NCBI GenBank assembly: GCA_007117835.1
Contig: SKFU01000026.1
Span: 1-52,304, forward strand
Length of the DNA: 52,304 nt
DNA from: Candidatus Izemoplasma sp.
Lineage (GTDB): Bacteria; Bacillota_I; Bacilli_A; Izemoplasmatales; Izemoplasmataceae
Direction of reading: 5' to 3'
Within the stretch, counting starts at the first letter, position 1. Each line of letters begins with the position of its first letter. Under the pieces are notes generated by a model, which made no database searches, was not told the origin of the DNA, and saw nothing but the letters and a program-made list of their open reading frames with translations. Position numbers and translations under genes: made by a program. Positions 16,834-25,681 of the stretch are shown here, piece by piece.

Positions 16834-16937
16834 AGGCTTTAATGCGGTGTCACCTTTAAGGTATGCCAGAAGCACATAAATCGATTTCTTGATTTAAAAA
16901 TATGGGACCCTAAAGGGCCTAAAATTGGAGGAAAAAA
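16834..16937 (+). other. Leader region of the ECF transporter gene
   Basis: A 104-base gap without a gene. It holds a small hairpin, GGACCCT-AA-AGGGCC (near 16908-16919) with one unpaired A, just upstream of the GGAGG ribosome-binding site, and a weaker inverted repeat AAATC/GATTT about 30 bases before it. I recognise no known riboswitch, promoter or terminator here. Confidence 0.35.
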
Positions 16938-17528
16938 ATGAGAAATCAACGCGTTTTAGAAATGACCACGATTGCGATGTTCGCAGCAATCATAATGATT
17001 CAAACATTTGTACCATTCTTAGGATTTATTACGTTTGGTGTAATATCTTTTACTGTGATTCATATTACCGTTTTAATTGGGGCCATCTTTGGTGGAAGAA
17101 ATGTCAGTATTGCGTTGGGGTTTACTTTTGGACTAGGTTCTTTATTAAGAGCGTTAATCGCCCCCGAAACACCACTTGATATTTTCTTTGTGAACCCACT
17201 AGTATCTGTGTTACCCCGTGTATTATTCGGTGTTGTTATTTGGTATTTATATGGTTTTTTCAAAAAAATATTCAAGTTCAATTTAATCAGTATTGCGTTA
17301 ACGTTTGCGTTTAGTACGTTGATACATACAGTGCTAACACTGACAGCTTTTTATCTGTTTGCATACAACTCAGACATTTATAATCAAGTGTTTGGTGAGA
17401 TGAATGTCATTGGATTGATTTTACTCGTTTTAGGGTCAAATGGATTGCTTGAAATTGGTATTGCACTTTTCGTGGCCTCACCAATTGCTTGGTCGATTCA
17501 AAAAATGAACGATACTCAGCTTATTTAA
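16938..17528 (+). CDS. ECF transporter S component, possibly pantothenate (PanT-like)
   Basis: A 196-residue integral membrane protein with about six hydrophobic segments. The N-terminal MTTIAMFAAIIMIQTFVPF and the following FTVIHITVLIGAIFGGRNVS match the substrate-binding (S) subunits of energy-coupling-factor vitamin importers, which work with shared EcfA/EcfT subunits encoded elsewhere. The middle block VNPLVSVLPRVLFGVVIWYLY is also typical. The next gene is pantothenate kinase (coaX), so pantothenate is the best candidate substrate. That is inferred from context; other vitamins are possible. Confidence 0.8.
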   Translation: MRNQRVLEMTTIAMFAAIIMIQTFVPFLGFITFGVISFTVIHITVLIGAIFGGRNVSIALGFTFGLGSLLRALIAPETPLDIFFVNPLVSVLPRVLFGVVIWYLYGFFKKIFKFNLISIALTFAFSTLIHTVLTLTAFYLFAYNSDIYNQVFGEMNVIGLILLVLGSNGLLEIGIALFVASPIAWSIQKMNDTQLI

Positions 17529-17546
17529 TAATTTAGGAGCGTTTTT

Positions 17547-18287
17547 ATGTTACTTACAATCGATATTGGTAATTCAAATATTGTGGTCGGCAAAGGCGAG
17601 ACAACAGTTTTTGAAACACACCGTTTTCAAACAGATATTCACAAATCAGGCGATGAATACTATCATTTAATGCGTCATCTTTTTGAAGATGTCAATGCGG
17701 TGATTATCGCAAGTGTTGTACCTCAATTGAATACCTTAGTGAAGTATTTTATTATCAAATACTTTGGTATTCAACCCATTTTTGTTGGGCCAGGCGTTAA
17801 AACAGGTGTCAAAATACTGACTGATAATCCCAAAGAAGTTGGTGCGGATTTAGTCGCCGGTGCTGCCGGTGTTTTGTCACAATATGGTCAACACGCCATC
17901 ATTATTGATATGGGTACCGCGACAACATTCACCTTGTTAAAAGATGGTGAAATTAAAGGTGTCGCGATTACCATCGGGCTAATCTCAAGTAAGGATAGTT
18001 TAATCAGTAGGGCCAGCAAGCTATTACAGTTTGAGTTTGAAATACCCAAACATGTTTTGGGCTCTAACACCATAGATTCACTCAACGCTGGTTTAGTTTA
18101 TGGCCATACCTGTCAAATTACAGGGATGGTCGATAAAATTAAATCCACTTACAGGTTAGACGATATTCCTGTGATTATCACCGGTGGTGCGAGTGCCATG
18201 ATTGCGTCGTTACTTCCTAAAACGTATCAATTGGATGAACACTTAATTTTGAAGGGCTTACAAGCCATTTACAAAAAGCAACGATAA
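17547..18287 (+). CDS. coaX: Type III pantothenate kinase
   Basis: A 246-residue kinase of the ASKHA fold that phosphorylates pantothenate, the first step to coenzyme A. Motifs are the N-terminal phosphate-binding DIGNSNIVVG, the conserved IIIDMGTATTFTLL, and the C-terminal VIITGGASAMI. The usual GGAI.PG motif is changed to GVAITIGLISSKDSLI. It sits 18 bases after the ECF S component, with which it probably forms a transport-and-use pair. coaE, the last step of the pathway, occurs at 23.5 kb. Confidence 0.92.
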   Translation: MLLTIDIGNSNIVVGKGETTVFETHRFQTDIHKSGDEYYHLMRHLFEDVNAVIIASVVPQLNTLVKYFIIKYFGIQPIFVGPGVKTGVKILTDNPKEVGADLVAGAAGVLSQYGQHAIIIDMGTATTFTLLKDGEIKGVAITIGLISSKDSLISRASKLLQFEFEIPKHVLGSNTIDSLNAGLVYGHTCQITGMVDKIKSTYRLDDIPVIITGGASAMIASLLPKTYQLDEHLILKGLQAIYKKQR

Positions 18288-18300
18288 ATGGCTTGTCTCA

Positions 18301-18329
18301 TTGACAAAGCCTAGTAATGCAATTATAAT
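18301..18329 (+). promoter_or_regulatory. Perfect-consensus promoter of acpP
   Basis: TTGACA (18301-18306), 17-base spacer, TATAAT (18324-18329). The -35 lies in the 3' arm of an imperfect hairpin GGCTTGTC / GACAAAGCC (18286-18311) after coaX. Confidence 0.88.
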
Positions 18330-18366
18330 TAATAAGAAAATTGACAAATCATAAGGAGTGAGCCCA

Positions 18367-18594
18367 ATGTTTGAAAAAATTAGAACCATTATCGCCGATG
18401 AATTAGGTGTCGAAATCGAAGATATTGATTTAAAGTCAAACCTCTCTGATGATTTACATGCTGATTCTTTGGACGCCGTAGAACTAATCATGGCCATAGA
18501 AGAAGAATTCGACATTGAAATTGATGACAGTGCTGCGACCAAAATTAAGACAGTCCAAGACATTCTAGATTACCTTGAAAGTGTCGTAAAATAA
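18367..18594 (+). CDS. acpP: Acyl carrier protein
   Basis: A 75-residue, very acidic carrier of acyl chains for lipid synthesis. The DSLD phosphopantetheine site is intact (Ser34 in [11 protein letters not shown]). The ATG at 18367 follows AGGAGTG at a proper distance; a GTG at 18358 is within that site. It is transcribed alone, between a consensus promoter and a terminator. No fatty-acid synthesis gene is adjacent, so it could serve phospholipid synthesis or fatty-acid synthesis. Confidence 0.95.
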   Translation: MFEKIRTIIADELGVEIEDIDLKSNLSDDLHADSLDAVELIMAIEEEFDIEIDDSAATKIKTVQDILDYLESVVK

Positions 18595-18621
18595 TACTCA
18601 TTCCAATGAGTATTTTTTTTT
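18593..18621 (+). terminator. Terminator after acpP
   Basis: Inverted repeat AATACTCATT / AATGAGTATT (18593-18602, 18605-18614) followed by a long T run; a minimal loop leaves about 8 paired bases. Confidence 0.83.
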
Positions 18622-18677
18622 ATTTTACTCAGGGTATGATAGAATAGATTTAACTGACGATGAAATGAGGCTAACCC

Positions 18678-21293
18678 ATGAAGAAACTGATTTTGATTGA
18701 TGGTTCTAACTTGATGTTTAGAGCCTATTATGCCACAGCTTATGCTGGCAATTTAATGCAAAACAGTAAAGGTCAATATACCAATGCATTATATGGTTTG
18801 GCCAATATGCTAAACAGCATCATCAAAGATGACTTCACCCATATGGTCATCGCTTTTGATAAAGGCAAAGAAACGTTTCGTCATAAAACGTATGAAGCAT
18901 ATAAGGCAGGACGAAAAAAAATGCCGGATGAGTTTCGTACTCAACTACCATTAATACCGGTGATCGCCGAAAAAATGGGGTGTTTCGTTTATGAACATGA
19001 TGCTTTAGAAGCTGACGATATCATCGGCACTTTGGCCCATCAATATTATGATAACTTTGATATAATTGAAATCATTTCAAATGATAAGGATTTGTATCAA
19101 CTTCTTAATGATAAAGTTGTTATGCGAGTTTCAAAACGTGGTCTTGAACCCGATCAAATCGTCACTGAAAAAACACTGTATGAGACCTATCAGTTGACAC
19201 CTGAGCAAATCCCTGATTTAAAAGGGTTAATGGGTGATAGTTCAGACAATATTCCCGGCATACCATCAGTCGGTGAAAAAACTGCATTAAAACTATTGCA
19301 TGAGTACCAGTCGATTGAAGGTATTCTTTCACAGCTTAATGAAATCAAAGGAAAACTTAAAGAAACATTAACCAATCACTTAGGGGATGCCATTAAATGG
19401 CGGAAAATAGCAACGATTATTACTGATTTTCCACTGGATTTTACCCTCGATGATTTTGCCTATAAAGGCTATGAAGAGCAGGCATTAATAGAGTTTTATG
19501 AAACCCTCGAATTTCACAGTTTGATCAAGCGATTGAATCGGGTGACAAAAGTTTCTACCCAAAAACACTTTACAGTCATTGAAAACACAGCAGCAATGAC
19601 ATCTATTTTTGCGCCCAACAACGCCTTAATTCTCGAGACATTTAACGACCATTATCACGACGCTGTTAAACTCGGTTTTGGTTTACACAATGATTACGGC
19701 AGTTACTTTATCCCTTACGATATTGCCATTACCGCGCAACCGTTTTTAGATTTTTTAAGTAATCAAAACCAAACCAAGTCGACGTATGATTACAAAAAAC
19801 TTTGGGTATGTTTGGCCCAAAATAACTTAAGTATTGCCGGTGTGGATTTTGATTTGTTGCTCGCAGCATATGTGATTAATCCGAGTTATGCGAGTGATGA
19901 TTTCAAGGTGTTAGTCAATCATTTTAGTAGTATTGATATCCCGTATAAAGAAACTATCTACGGCAAGGGTAAATCTATGAAAATACCAGAAGATACAGTC
20001 TACCAAGCTTACGCTGTTAATCAAGCACAGGCGGTTTATGAACTAAAATCATCTTCGCTAAAACAGATAGAAGATGCGGGTCAGTTATCATTATTAAATA
20101 ACATAGAACTACCACTTAGTGAAATATTAGGTACGATGGAACACACGGGTATTCGCATAGATTTAGAGGCGTTAAGCGCTTTTAATGATCGCCTAGAAAC
20201 AGAGATTACGAACTTAACTGAATCAATCCATCAAGCCGCAGGTACGGCGTTTAATATTGCCTCTCCGAAACAACTGGCGGTGATATTATTTGAGAAATTA
20301 AAACTCCCGAGTTATAAAAAATCAAAAACAGGATACTCAACCAATCTCGAGGTGCTAACCAAACTAAAAAACAAACATCCAATCATCAAAGATGTGATGC
20401 GATATCGCACGTTAACGAAACTACAGTCTACCTATGTTAATGGTCTACAAGAAGCGGTCGCAGACGATGGAAAAATTCACACAATATACCGTCAAGCATT
20501 TACACAAACTGGACGCTTAAGCAGCATTGAACCAAATTTGCAAAACATCCCGATTCGCACTGCAATCGGTAGAGAGTTGCGTCAAGTATTCATTCCTGAA
20601 AAAGACCATGTATTATTGGCTAGTGATTACTCACAAATTGAACTGCGGGTTCTTGCCCACATGGCCAATGAAAAAACACTGATTGAAGCTTTTAAGACCA
20701 ATCAAGACATTCATGCCACGACCGCCAAAGAGATATTTGAGAAAGAGACAATTACGGCGCAGGATAGACGCATGGCGAAGGCAGTAAACTTTGGTATTAT
20801 TTATGGCCAAAGCGCCTGGGGTTTAGCAGAGCAACTTGACATCTCAAATAAAGATGCAGAAACCTTTATTAACCGTTATTACTTAAAGTTTTCAGATATT
20901 TCGCGCTTTATGGATTCGCTTATTGAACATGCGAATCGTTTAGGTTATGTAGAAACAATGTTTAATCGAAGACGCTATATCCCAGAAATTAATAGTCGCA
21001 TTTATGCACAACGCGAACTCGGAAAAAGAACAGCGATGAATGCACCGCTTCAAGGCAGTGCTGCAGACATTATTAAAATAGCAATGGTTAACATCGATGC
21101 CGCATTTAAAAAAAATCATTTTAAAGCGAAAATGATTTTACAAATTCATGATGAGCTGGTATTCACTGTGCCAGCCAATGAGTTACAATCAGTTAAAAAG
21201 ACCGTCCAAACAATTATGGAAACAGCCTGTAAACTGAACGTACCACTGACTGTATCGATGGCTGAAGGAGCCAACTTAGATGAGGCAAAATAA
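18678..21293 (+). CDS. polA: DNA polymerase I
   Basis: An 871-residue repair and Okazaki-fragment polymerase. The N-terminal 5'-3' exonuclease domain (about 1-290) is complete, with LIDGSNLMFRAYYA, EADDIIGTLA, SNDKDLYQL and GDSSDNIPGIPSVGEKTA. The middle domain corresponds to the 3'-5' exonuclease but lacks the DxE metal motif, as in Bacillus PolA, so proofreading is probably absent. The polymerase domain has motif A (LLASDYSQIELRVLAH), motif B (RRMAKAVNFGIIYG) and motif C (QIHDELVF). The start follows an ATGAGG-type site. It opens a tight eight-gene run ending with dnaI. Confidence 0.97.
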   Translation: MKKLILIDGSNLMFRAYYATAYAGNLMQNSKGQYTNALYGLANMLNSIIKDDFTHMVIAFDKGKETFRHKTYEAYKAGRKKMPDEFRTQLPLIPVIAEKMGCFVYEHDALEADDIIGTLAHQYYDNFDIIEIISNDKDLYQLLNDKVVMRVSKRGLEPDQIVTEKTLYETYQLTPEQIPDLKGLMGDSSDNIPGIPSVGEKTALKLLHEYQSIEGILSQLNEIKGKLKETLTNHLGDAIKWRKIATIITDFPLDFTLDDFAYKGYEEQALIEFYETLEFHSLIKRLNRVTKVSTQKHFTVIENTAAMTSIFAPNNALILETFNDHYHDAVKLGFGLHNDYGSYFIPYDIAITAQPFLDFLSNQNQTKSTYDYKKLWVCLAQNNLSIAGVDFDLLLAAYVINPSYASDDFKVLVNHFSSIDIPYKETIYGKGKSMKIPEDTVYQAYAVNQAQAVYELKSSSLKQIEDAGQLSLLNNIELPLSEILGTMEHTGIRIDLEALSAFNDRLETEITNLTESIHQAAGTAFNIASPKQLAVILFEKLKLPSYKKSKTGYSTNLEVLTKLKNKHPIIKDVMRYRTLTKLQSTYVNGLQEAVADDGKIHTIYRQAFTQTGRLSSIEPNLQNIPIRTAIGRELRQVFIPEKDHVLLASDYSQIELRVLAHMANEKTLIEAFKTNQDIHATTAKEIFEKETITAQDRRMAKAVNFGIIYGQSAWGLAEQLDISNKDAETFINRYYLKFSDISRFMDSLIEHANRLGYVETMFNRRRYIPEINSRIYAQRELGKRTAMNAPLQGSAADIIKIAMVNIDAAFKKNHFKAKMILQIHDELVFTVPANELQSVKKTVQTIMETACKLNVPLTVSMAEGANLDEAK

Positions 21294-22173
21294 ACCGTTA
21301 AATAGACAACAATTGATAGTGATGTTAAAAAGCTTTTTTGTCAATACAGTGCTTATTGCGTTAAAAATTAGCTCAGGATTCGCTTTTAAAAGTCAAGCAT
21401 TAATTGCCGATGGAATCCACTCTTTCAGTGATTTTTTAAGTGATATTATGGTGATTATAGGCATTAAACAAAGTGCTAAGCCTGCAGATAAAGAACATCC
21501 GTTTGGGCATGGTAAACTTGAGTATGTTGTCAGTATATTTTTAGGCATTAGTATCTTGCTGGTAGCCTATCAAATGATTCGGTTTTTTGTCCTCAACATC
21601 AACGACACTTTAGAAGCCCCAAGTCTTTTAGGATTGTTTGTGGCACTCATAGTTATAGTTGTTAAAGCCGTACTATCACGGTATTTACTGTTAAGTGGAA
21701 AAATACTTGAGTCCCATATGATTATTGCAAGTGGCAAAGAGTCTATGACCGATGTCATCAGTAGTATAGCTGTGTTAATCGGGATTGGACTTACTGTTAT
21801 CGGGCATCAGTTTAACATCACCTGGTTATATCTTTCAGACCGTATTGCTGCATTATTCATTGCCTTTTTAATTGCAAAAATAGCGATTGAGATACTGATT
21901 GATTCAGCCAAAATGATTCTTGGAAAAAGTGCACCACAAACTGTTTTAGACAGCACCAAAAAACGGATTGAATCTGTACCAGGGGTGCTTCATGTCGATC
22001 GTTTGGATATGATTGTTTATGGTCACTATTATCAGGTTATGGTTGAGATTTTAGTCGATGGTAATTTATCAGTAGAGTCTGGGCATAATATCGCTACTGT
22101 AACCCAACGCGTATTGCAAGAAAATGAAAAAATAGCGCATGTATTGGTACATGTCAATCCCAATAAACCTTAG
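21280..22173 (+). CDS. Cation diffusion facilitator transporter
   Basis: A 297-residue divalent-metal/proton antiporter with six membrane segments and a C-terminal cytoplasmic ferredoxin-like domain (from about residue 210). The family motif ADGIHSFSDFLSD in TM2 and HPFGHGKLEY after it are clear. In TM5, where many members have HxxxD, this protein has ESMTD, an E in place of the His, so the metal may not be zinc; Mn or Fe are possible. It overlaps polA by 14 bases, with AAGGAG inside polA. Confidence 0.9.
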   Translation: MRQNKPLNRQQLIVMLKSFFVNTVLIALKISSGFAFKSQALIADGIHSFSDFLSDIMVIIGIKQSAKPADKEHPFGHGKLEYVVSIFLGISILLVAYQMIRFFVLNINDTLEAPSLLGLFVALIVIVVKAVLSRYLLLSGKILESHMIIASGKESMTDVISSIAVLIGIGLTVIGHQFNITWLYLSDRIAALFIAFLIAKIAIEILIDSAKMILGKSAPQTVLDSTKKRIESVPGVLHVDRLDMIVYGHYYQVMVEILVDGNLSVESGHNIATVTQRVLQENEKIAHVLVHVNPNKP

Positions 22174-22187
22174 GAGGTATGACGATT

Positions 22188-22679
22188 ATGATTCAAGAAA
22201 GACGTTCCGTTAGAACTTTTAAAAAGACCCCGATTGAAGCGGCCCTCATCGACCAATTAATGATCAGTGCGATGCAAGCACCCAGCGCAAGAAATCAACA
22301 GCCTTGGTCGTTTATTGTTGTTAAAAACCCTGAAGTATTAGCACAATTATCACAAGTTTCAAGTGGGGCACGTCATTTAAACGGCGCACCCTTAGGCATT
22401 ATTACATTAATGAAAGATACGGAGCACGCACCCCATATGTGCCCCCAGGACATGGCTGCATCGACGCAAAACATCTTATTAGAAGCGCACCAACAAGGTC
22501 TAGGTGCAGTTTGGATAGGTATTTTCCCCTTAGAAGAACGCATTAACAACGTGAAAAAAATCATTGACATTAAAACGGGGACTACCCCATTTTCAATCAT
22601 TGCGGTGGGCTATCCAGCCCAACCTTATGAAAAACCAAATTTACGCTTTGATCGATCGCGTATTCAGGTCATTGAGTAA
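22188..22679 (+). CDS. Nitroreductase-family flavoprotein
   Basis: A 163-residue FMN-binding oxidoreductase. MIQERRSVRTFKKTPIE, QAPSARNQQPWSFIVV and GLGAVWIGIFP are the typical FMN-site blocks. The ATG at 22188 is chosen over one at 22179 because AGGAGG at 22173-22178 is too close to the latter. The natural substrate cannot be deduced. Its stop overlaps the mutM start by one base (TAATG). Confidence 0.9.
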   Translation: MIQERRSVRTFKKTPIEAALIDQLMISAMQAPSARNQQPWSFIVVKNPEVLAQLSQVSSGARHLNGAPLGIITLMKDTEHAPHMCPQDMAASTQNILLEAHQQGLGAVWIGIFPLEERINNVKKIIDIKTGTTPFSIIAVGYPAQPYEKPNLRFDRSRIQVIE

Positions 22680-23506
22680 TGCCAGAATTACCCGAAGTTG
22701 AGACGGTTAGACGCACGTTAGAACCGCGTATAAAAAACAAGAAAATTGACTCTGTGTCCGTCTACTACGCACCACTAATCAAAACCCATACAGCCCAAGA
22801 GTTTAATCAAATCTTGGTTGGAAGAACCGTTCAATCAATTGACAGAATTGGGAAATACTTATTGTTTAACTTTGAAGAGTACACACTTATCTCACATTTG
22901 CGTATGGAGGGTAAGTATTACATAAAACCATTAGATAGCACCATCAGTAAGCATGAGCATTTGCGTTTTAACTTGAATGATGGCACGTGTTTAGCCTATA
23001 ATGATGTGCGAAAGTTTGGCACATTCGACTTAAAACTTAACACGGAACTTTATCAGACATTGCCATTATCAAAACTCGGGTTAGAACCATTCAACCCAGC
23101 ATTTGATGAATACTATTTAAAACAAAAATTCATGCATAAAAAACAAGCCATTAAACCAGCATTACTCGATCAAACCATCGTTTTAGGCTTAGGAAACATC
23201 TATGTTGATGAAGTTTTGTTTTGCGCAAAACTTCATCCAGAAAAGAAAGCACATACAATCGGTTTAAAACGCTTGAAAAATATAGTACAATGTAGTCAAG
23301 TTGTATTGCATAAAGCCATCGACTTGGGTGGGTCAAGTATACGTACTTACACCGACAGTTTGGGTGTGACTGGGCGTTTTCAAAACCAACTCAATGTGCA
23401 TATGCAATTAGGTAAACCATGCCCACTTTGCGACACGCCCATTATGAAAATCAAGGTATCTGGACGTGGCACATATTATTGTAAAAAGTGTCAAAGTAAA
23501 CGTTAG
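22679..23506 (+). CDS. mutM: Formamidopyrimidine-DNA glycosylase
   Basis: A 275-residue bifunctional DNA glycosylase/AP lyase that removes 8-oxoguanine and ring-opened purines. The catalytic N-terminus PELPEVETVRRTL is intact, with Pro2 and Glu3. LGLGNIYVDEVLF and GGSSIRTY are the helix-2-turn-helix region, and the C-terminal zinc finger has CPLC and CKKC separated by 16 residues. It follows polA in the same run, followed by coaE, as in many Bacillota. Confidence 0.96.
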   Translation: MPELPEVETVRRTLEPRIKNKKIDSVSVYYAPLIKTHTAQEFNQILVGRTVQSIDRIGKYLLFNFEEYTLISHLRMEGKYYIKPLDSTISKHEHLRFNLNDGTCLAYNDVRKFGTFDLKLNTELYQTLPLSKLGLEPFNPAFDEYYLKQKFMHKKQAIKPALLDQTIVLGLGNIYVDEVLFCAKLHPEKKAHTIGLKRLKNIVQCSQVVLHKAIDLGGSSIRTYTDSLGVTGRFQNQLNVHMQLGKPCPLCDTPIMKIKVSGRGTYYCKKCQSKR

Positions 23507-23520
23507 AAAGAAGGCCAACC

Positions 23521-24123
23521 ATGAGCAAGATTATTGGATTAACAGGCGGTATAGCGACAGGAAAATCAACAGTCAGTAAAATTTTTAAAGAAGCGAAGAT
23601 ACCCGTCATAGACACCGACGTTATAGCCAAACAACTGTTAACACCAAGAAGCGAAACATTCAATCAAATTATTGAATATTTCGGTGAAGATATTATAACT
23701 ACGAGTGGTGAAGTGAACCGCAATAAGCTCGCGCAGTTAATTTTTAATGACGAAGAGGCACGGGCAATGGTGAATGCAATCATTCATCCTAAGGTCAAAG
23801 AACGTGTTCAGTTAGAAATTAAACATTTTAAGGATTTACAAGAACCAATCATAGTTGTTGATGTGCCATTATTGTTTGAAACGAACTTTCATACAATTAT
23901 GGATAAAACAGTCTTGGTCTATACTCAAAAAAAGGTTCAAATTGAGCGTTTAATGGCACGCGATATGATTGACAAAGCGTATGCCATTAAAAAAATTGAA
24001 TCGCAAATGCCACTACGAGAAAAAAGAAAACTTGCAGATTACGTGATTGACAATTCAAAAAGTATATTGAGTACTAAAAAAGCATTCAACGATGTATTAA
24101 AATCAATTCAAAAGGAGCGATAA
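23521..24123 (+). CDS. coaE: Dephospho-CoA kinase
   Basis: A 200-residue P-loop kinase that performs the final step of coenzyme A synthesis. Walker A is GLTGGIATGKSTV, and DTDVIAKQLL and VVDVPLLFETNF are the substrate-binding and lid-adjacent blocks. An AGAAAGAAGG site precedes the ATG. The coaE position between mutM and the dnaB/dnaI pair is a conserved arrangement. Confidence 0.95.
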   Translation: MSKIIGLTGGIATGKSTVSKIFKEAKIPVIDTDVIAKQLLTPRSETFNQIIEYFGEDIITTSGEVNRNKLAQLIFNDEEARAMVNAIIHPKVKERVQLEIKHFKDLQEPIIVVDVPLLFETNFHTIMDKTVLVYTQKKVQIERLMARDMIDKAYAIKKIESQMPLREKRKLADYVIDNSKSILSTKKAFNDVLKSIQKER

Positions 24124-24124
24124 C

Positions 24125-24490
24125 ATGGGGTTTTTCGATGCCTTAAGTAACCATGCTGAAAGTAAAGAAAGACACACAAATCTCACGCTTATGACACATT
24201 ATTACAAAACGAACTATGATAAAGTCAAAGAAACTGTTTCGCTAGCATGTAAACACTTTAATTACAAGATTTCTAGTATTGATGATACCCATGGTGAAAT
24301 CTTTATAAAAACCAATCGTTTCCACATGATTGTCACGATTATTCAAGTGACACCCAGAGAAACCGCAGTGGATATCAAAGTTGAGACTTACCGACTTTTT
24401 GGCTTTAACAAACCAAAGCGTCTGATTGAAACAATGTACAAGAAACTCAACCAATCACTTGAACTTAAAGGCAAAGGGTTGCATCCTTAG
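24125..24490 (+). CDS. Cytosolic protein of unknown function between coaE and dnaB
   Basis: A 121-residue basic protein without a signal peptide or membrane segment. It starts MGFFDALSNHAESKERH and is predicted as alpha plus beta (strands around EIFIKTNRFHMIVTIIQV and TAVDIKVETYRLFG). I do not recognise a family. It has no cysteine pairs and no ATP-cone, so it is not NrdR, which often occupies this place in Bacillota. It starts one base after coaE stops and is followed 12 bases later by dnaB, so it is co-translated in the run. Confidence 0.75.
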   Translation: MGFFDALSNHAESKERHTNLTLMTHYYKTNYDKVKETVSLACKHFNYKISSIDDTHGEIFIKTNRFHMIVTIIQVTPRETAVDIKVETYRLFGFNKPKRLIETMYKKLNQSLELKGKGLHP

Positions 24491-24502
24491 GAGTGTGTAT
24501 TT

Positions 24503-25678
24503 ATGACAAGTGTTTCACAAAACCGCATCAAAATCATTGCGTCTTCTAATTTATCGACAGATCAAACTCAGACGTTAACACTGCTTTATGGTCCTTTAAT
24601 ATTGCCAAGAGCGTTAGCGCTTTATTTAACCTGTCATTCATTGCTTGAACGCGCAACGTTACACAGTCCAGAATACCCACTGGCTTTTTTATTCGATACA
24701 CTTTCATTGACACCATCAGACTTTAAATCAGCCCGCCATAAACTTGAGGCAACCGGTTTATGCGAAACCTATGTCCATAACGATAATTATGTGATGAAAC
24801 TATATGCACCGTTAACACCGGAAGGGTTTATTAAAGACAGTCCCATGTCACCCTATTTAAGAAAACTCATTGGTGAACATAGGTTTAACGATTTGATTGA
24901 TCACTTTAAGATTAGGCATCTTAAACTCAATGATTATAAAACTGTCAGTGTTGGTTTTAACGATGTTTTTGGACCAATCGAAAGTGGCCCAGTTAAAAGA
25001 AGTGCCTATGTCGATGTTAAACGAAAACAACCCGTCATTGAGCATGTCTTTGATATGGATTTAATACTTGATAGTATTTCTAGTAGTTTAATCAGCGTCT
25101 CAATGAAAACAAAACGAGTAAAACAAAAAATAATCAATTTGGCATACACATATAGTCTTGATGAAATAACCATGCAACCGCTCATAAGAGCCTCATTAAA
25201 GGCGGATAAAACGCTTGATTTTCAAGCCTTAGAAGAAGCCTGTCAATTGCAGTATCAAAACACACCGAGAAAATCATTTATGAAAAAAACCGATCGCTAC
25301 GATGGTGACTATTTTAAATCGGTGCATCCGAAAACCATGTTAACGGATTTAACAGGCAGTGAGCCATCACTGTCAGAATTACAAACAATCCAGCGGATTT
25401 TAGAAGAAAGCAGTTTAAAAATCGAGGTTATAAATATTTTAATCGCTTATGTTTTAAAATCGTTGAATCATCAGTTTCCATCGTACAACTATTTTGCTAA
25501 AGTTATTGGGGAATGGCAAAGAAACAGTATTGAAACAGTGGATGATGCATTATCACACGTCGAACAAAAACTCAAACAAAAAAGCACGCCTTCAACCAAA
25601 AACTATCGCAAAAAAGACACGCTAGATACTAATGTTGATTGGTTTGATGCCTATTTAAAATCACAGAAAGCGGGTTAA
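24503..25678 (+). CDS. dnaB: Replication initiation and membrane attachment protein DnaB
   Basis: A 391-residue primosome protein of Bacillota, which together with DnaD and DnaI loads the replicative helicase; it is not the E. coli DnaB helicase. The C-terminal DnaB_2/DnaD-like domain is visible in EVINILIAYVLKSLNHQFPSYNYFAKVIGEW. The N-terminal domain (about 1-150) is less conserved. It directly precedes dnaI, separated by 3 bases, as in Bacillus. Confidence 0.9.
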   Translation: MTSVSQNRIKIIASSNLSTDQTQTLTLLYGPLILPRALALYLTCHSLLERATLHSPEYPLAFLFDTLSLTPSDFKSARHKLEATGLCETYVHNDNYVMKLYAPLTPEGFIKDSPMSPYLRKLIGEHRFNDLIDHFKIRHLKLNDYKTVSVGFNDVFGPIESGPVKRSAYVDVKRKQPVIEHVFDMDLILDSISSSLISVSMKTKRVKQKIINLAYTYSLDEITMQPLIRASLKADKTLDFQALEEACQLQYQNTPRKSFMKKTDRYDGDYFKSVHPKTMLTDLTGSEPSLSELQTIQRILEESSLKIEVINILIAYVLKSLNHQFPSYNYFAKVIGEWQRNSIETVDDALSHVEQKLKQKSTPSTKNYRKKDTLDTNVDWFDAYLKSQKAG

Positions 25679-25681
25679 ACA

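Noticed and set aside
16834-16937. Known riboswitch (TPP, FMN, THF or preQ1) before the ECF gene
   Set aside because: None of the conserved core sequences I know for these is present.
24125-24490. NrdR at its usual place
   Set aside because: No zinc-ribbon cysteine pairs and no ATP-cone.
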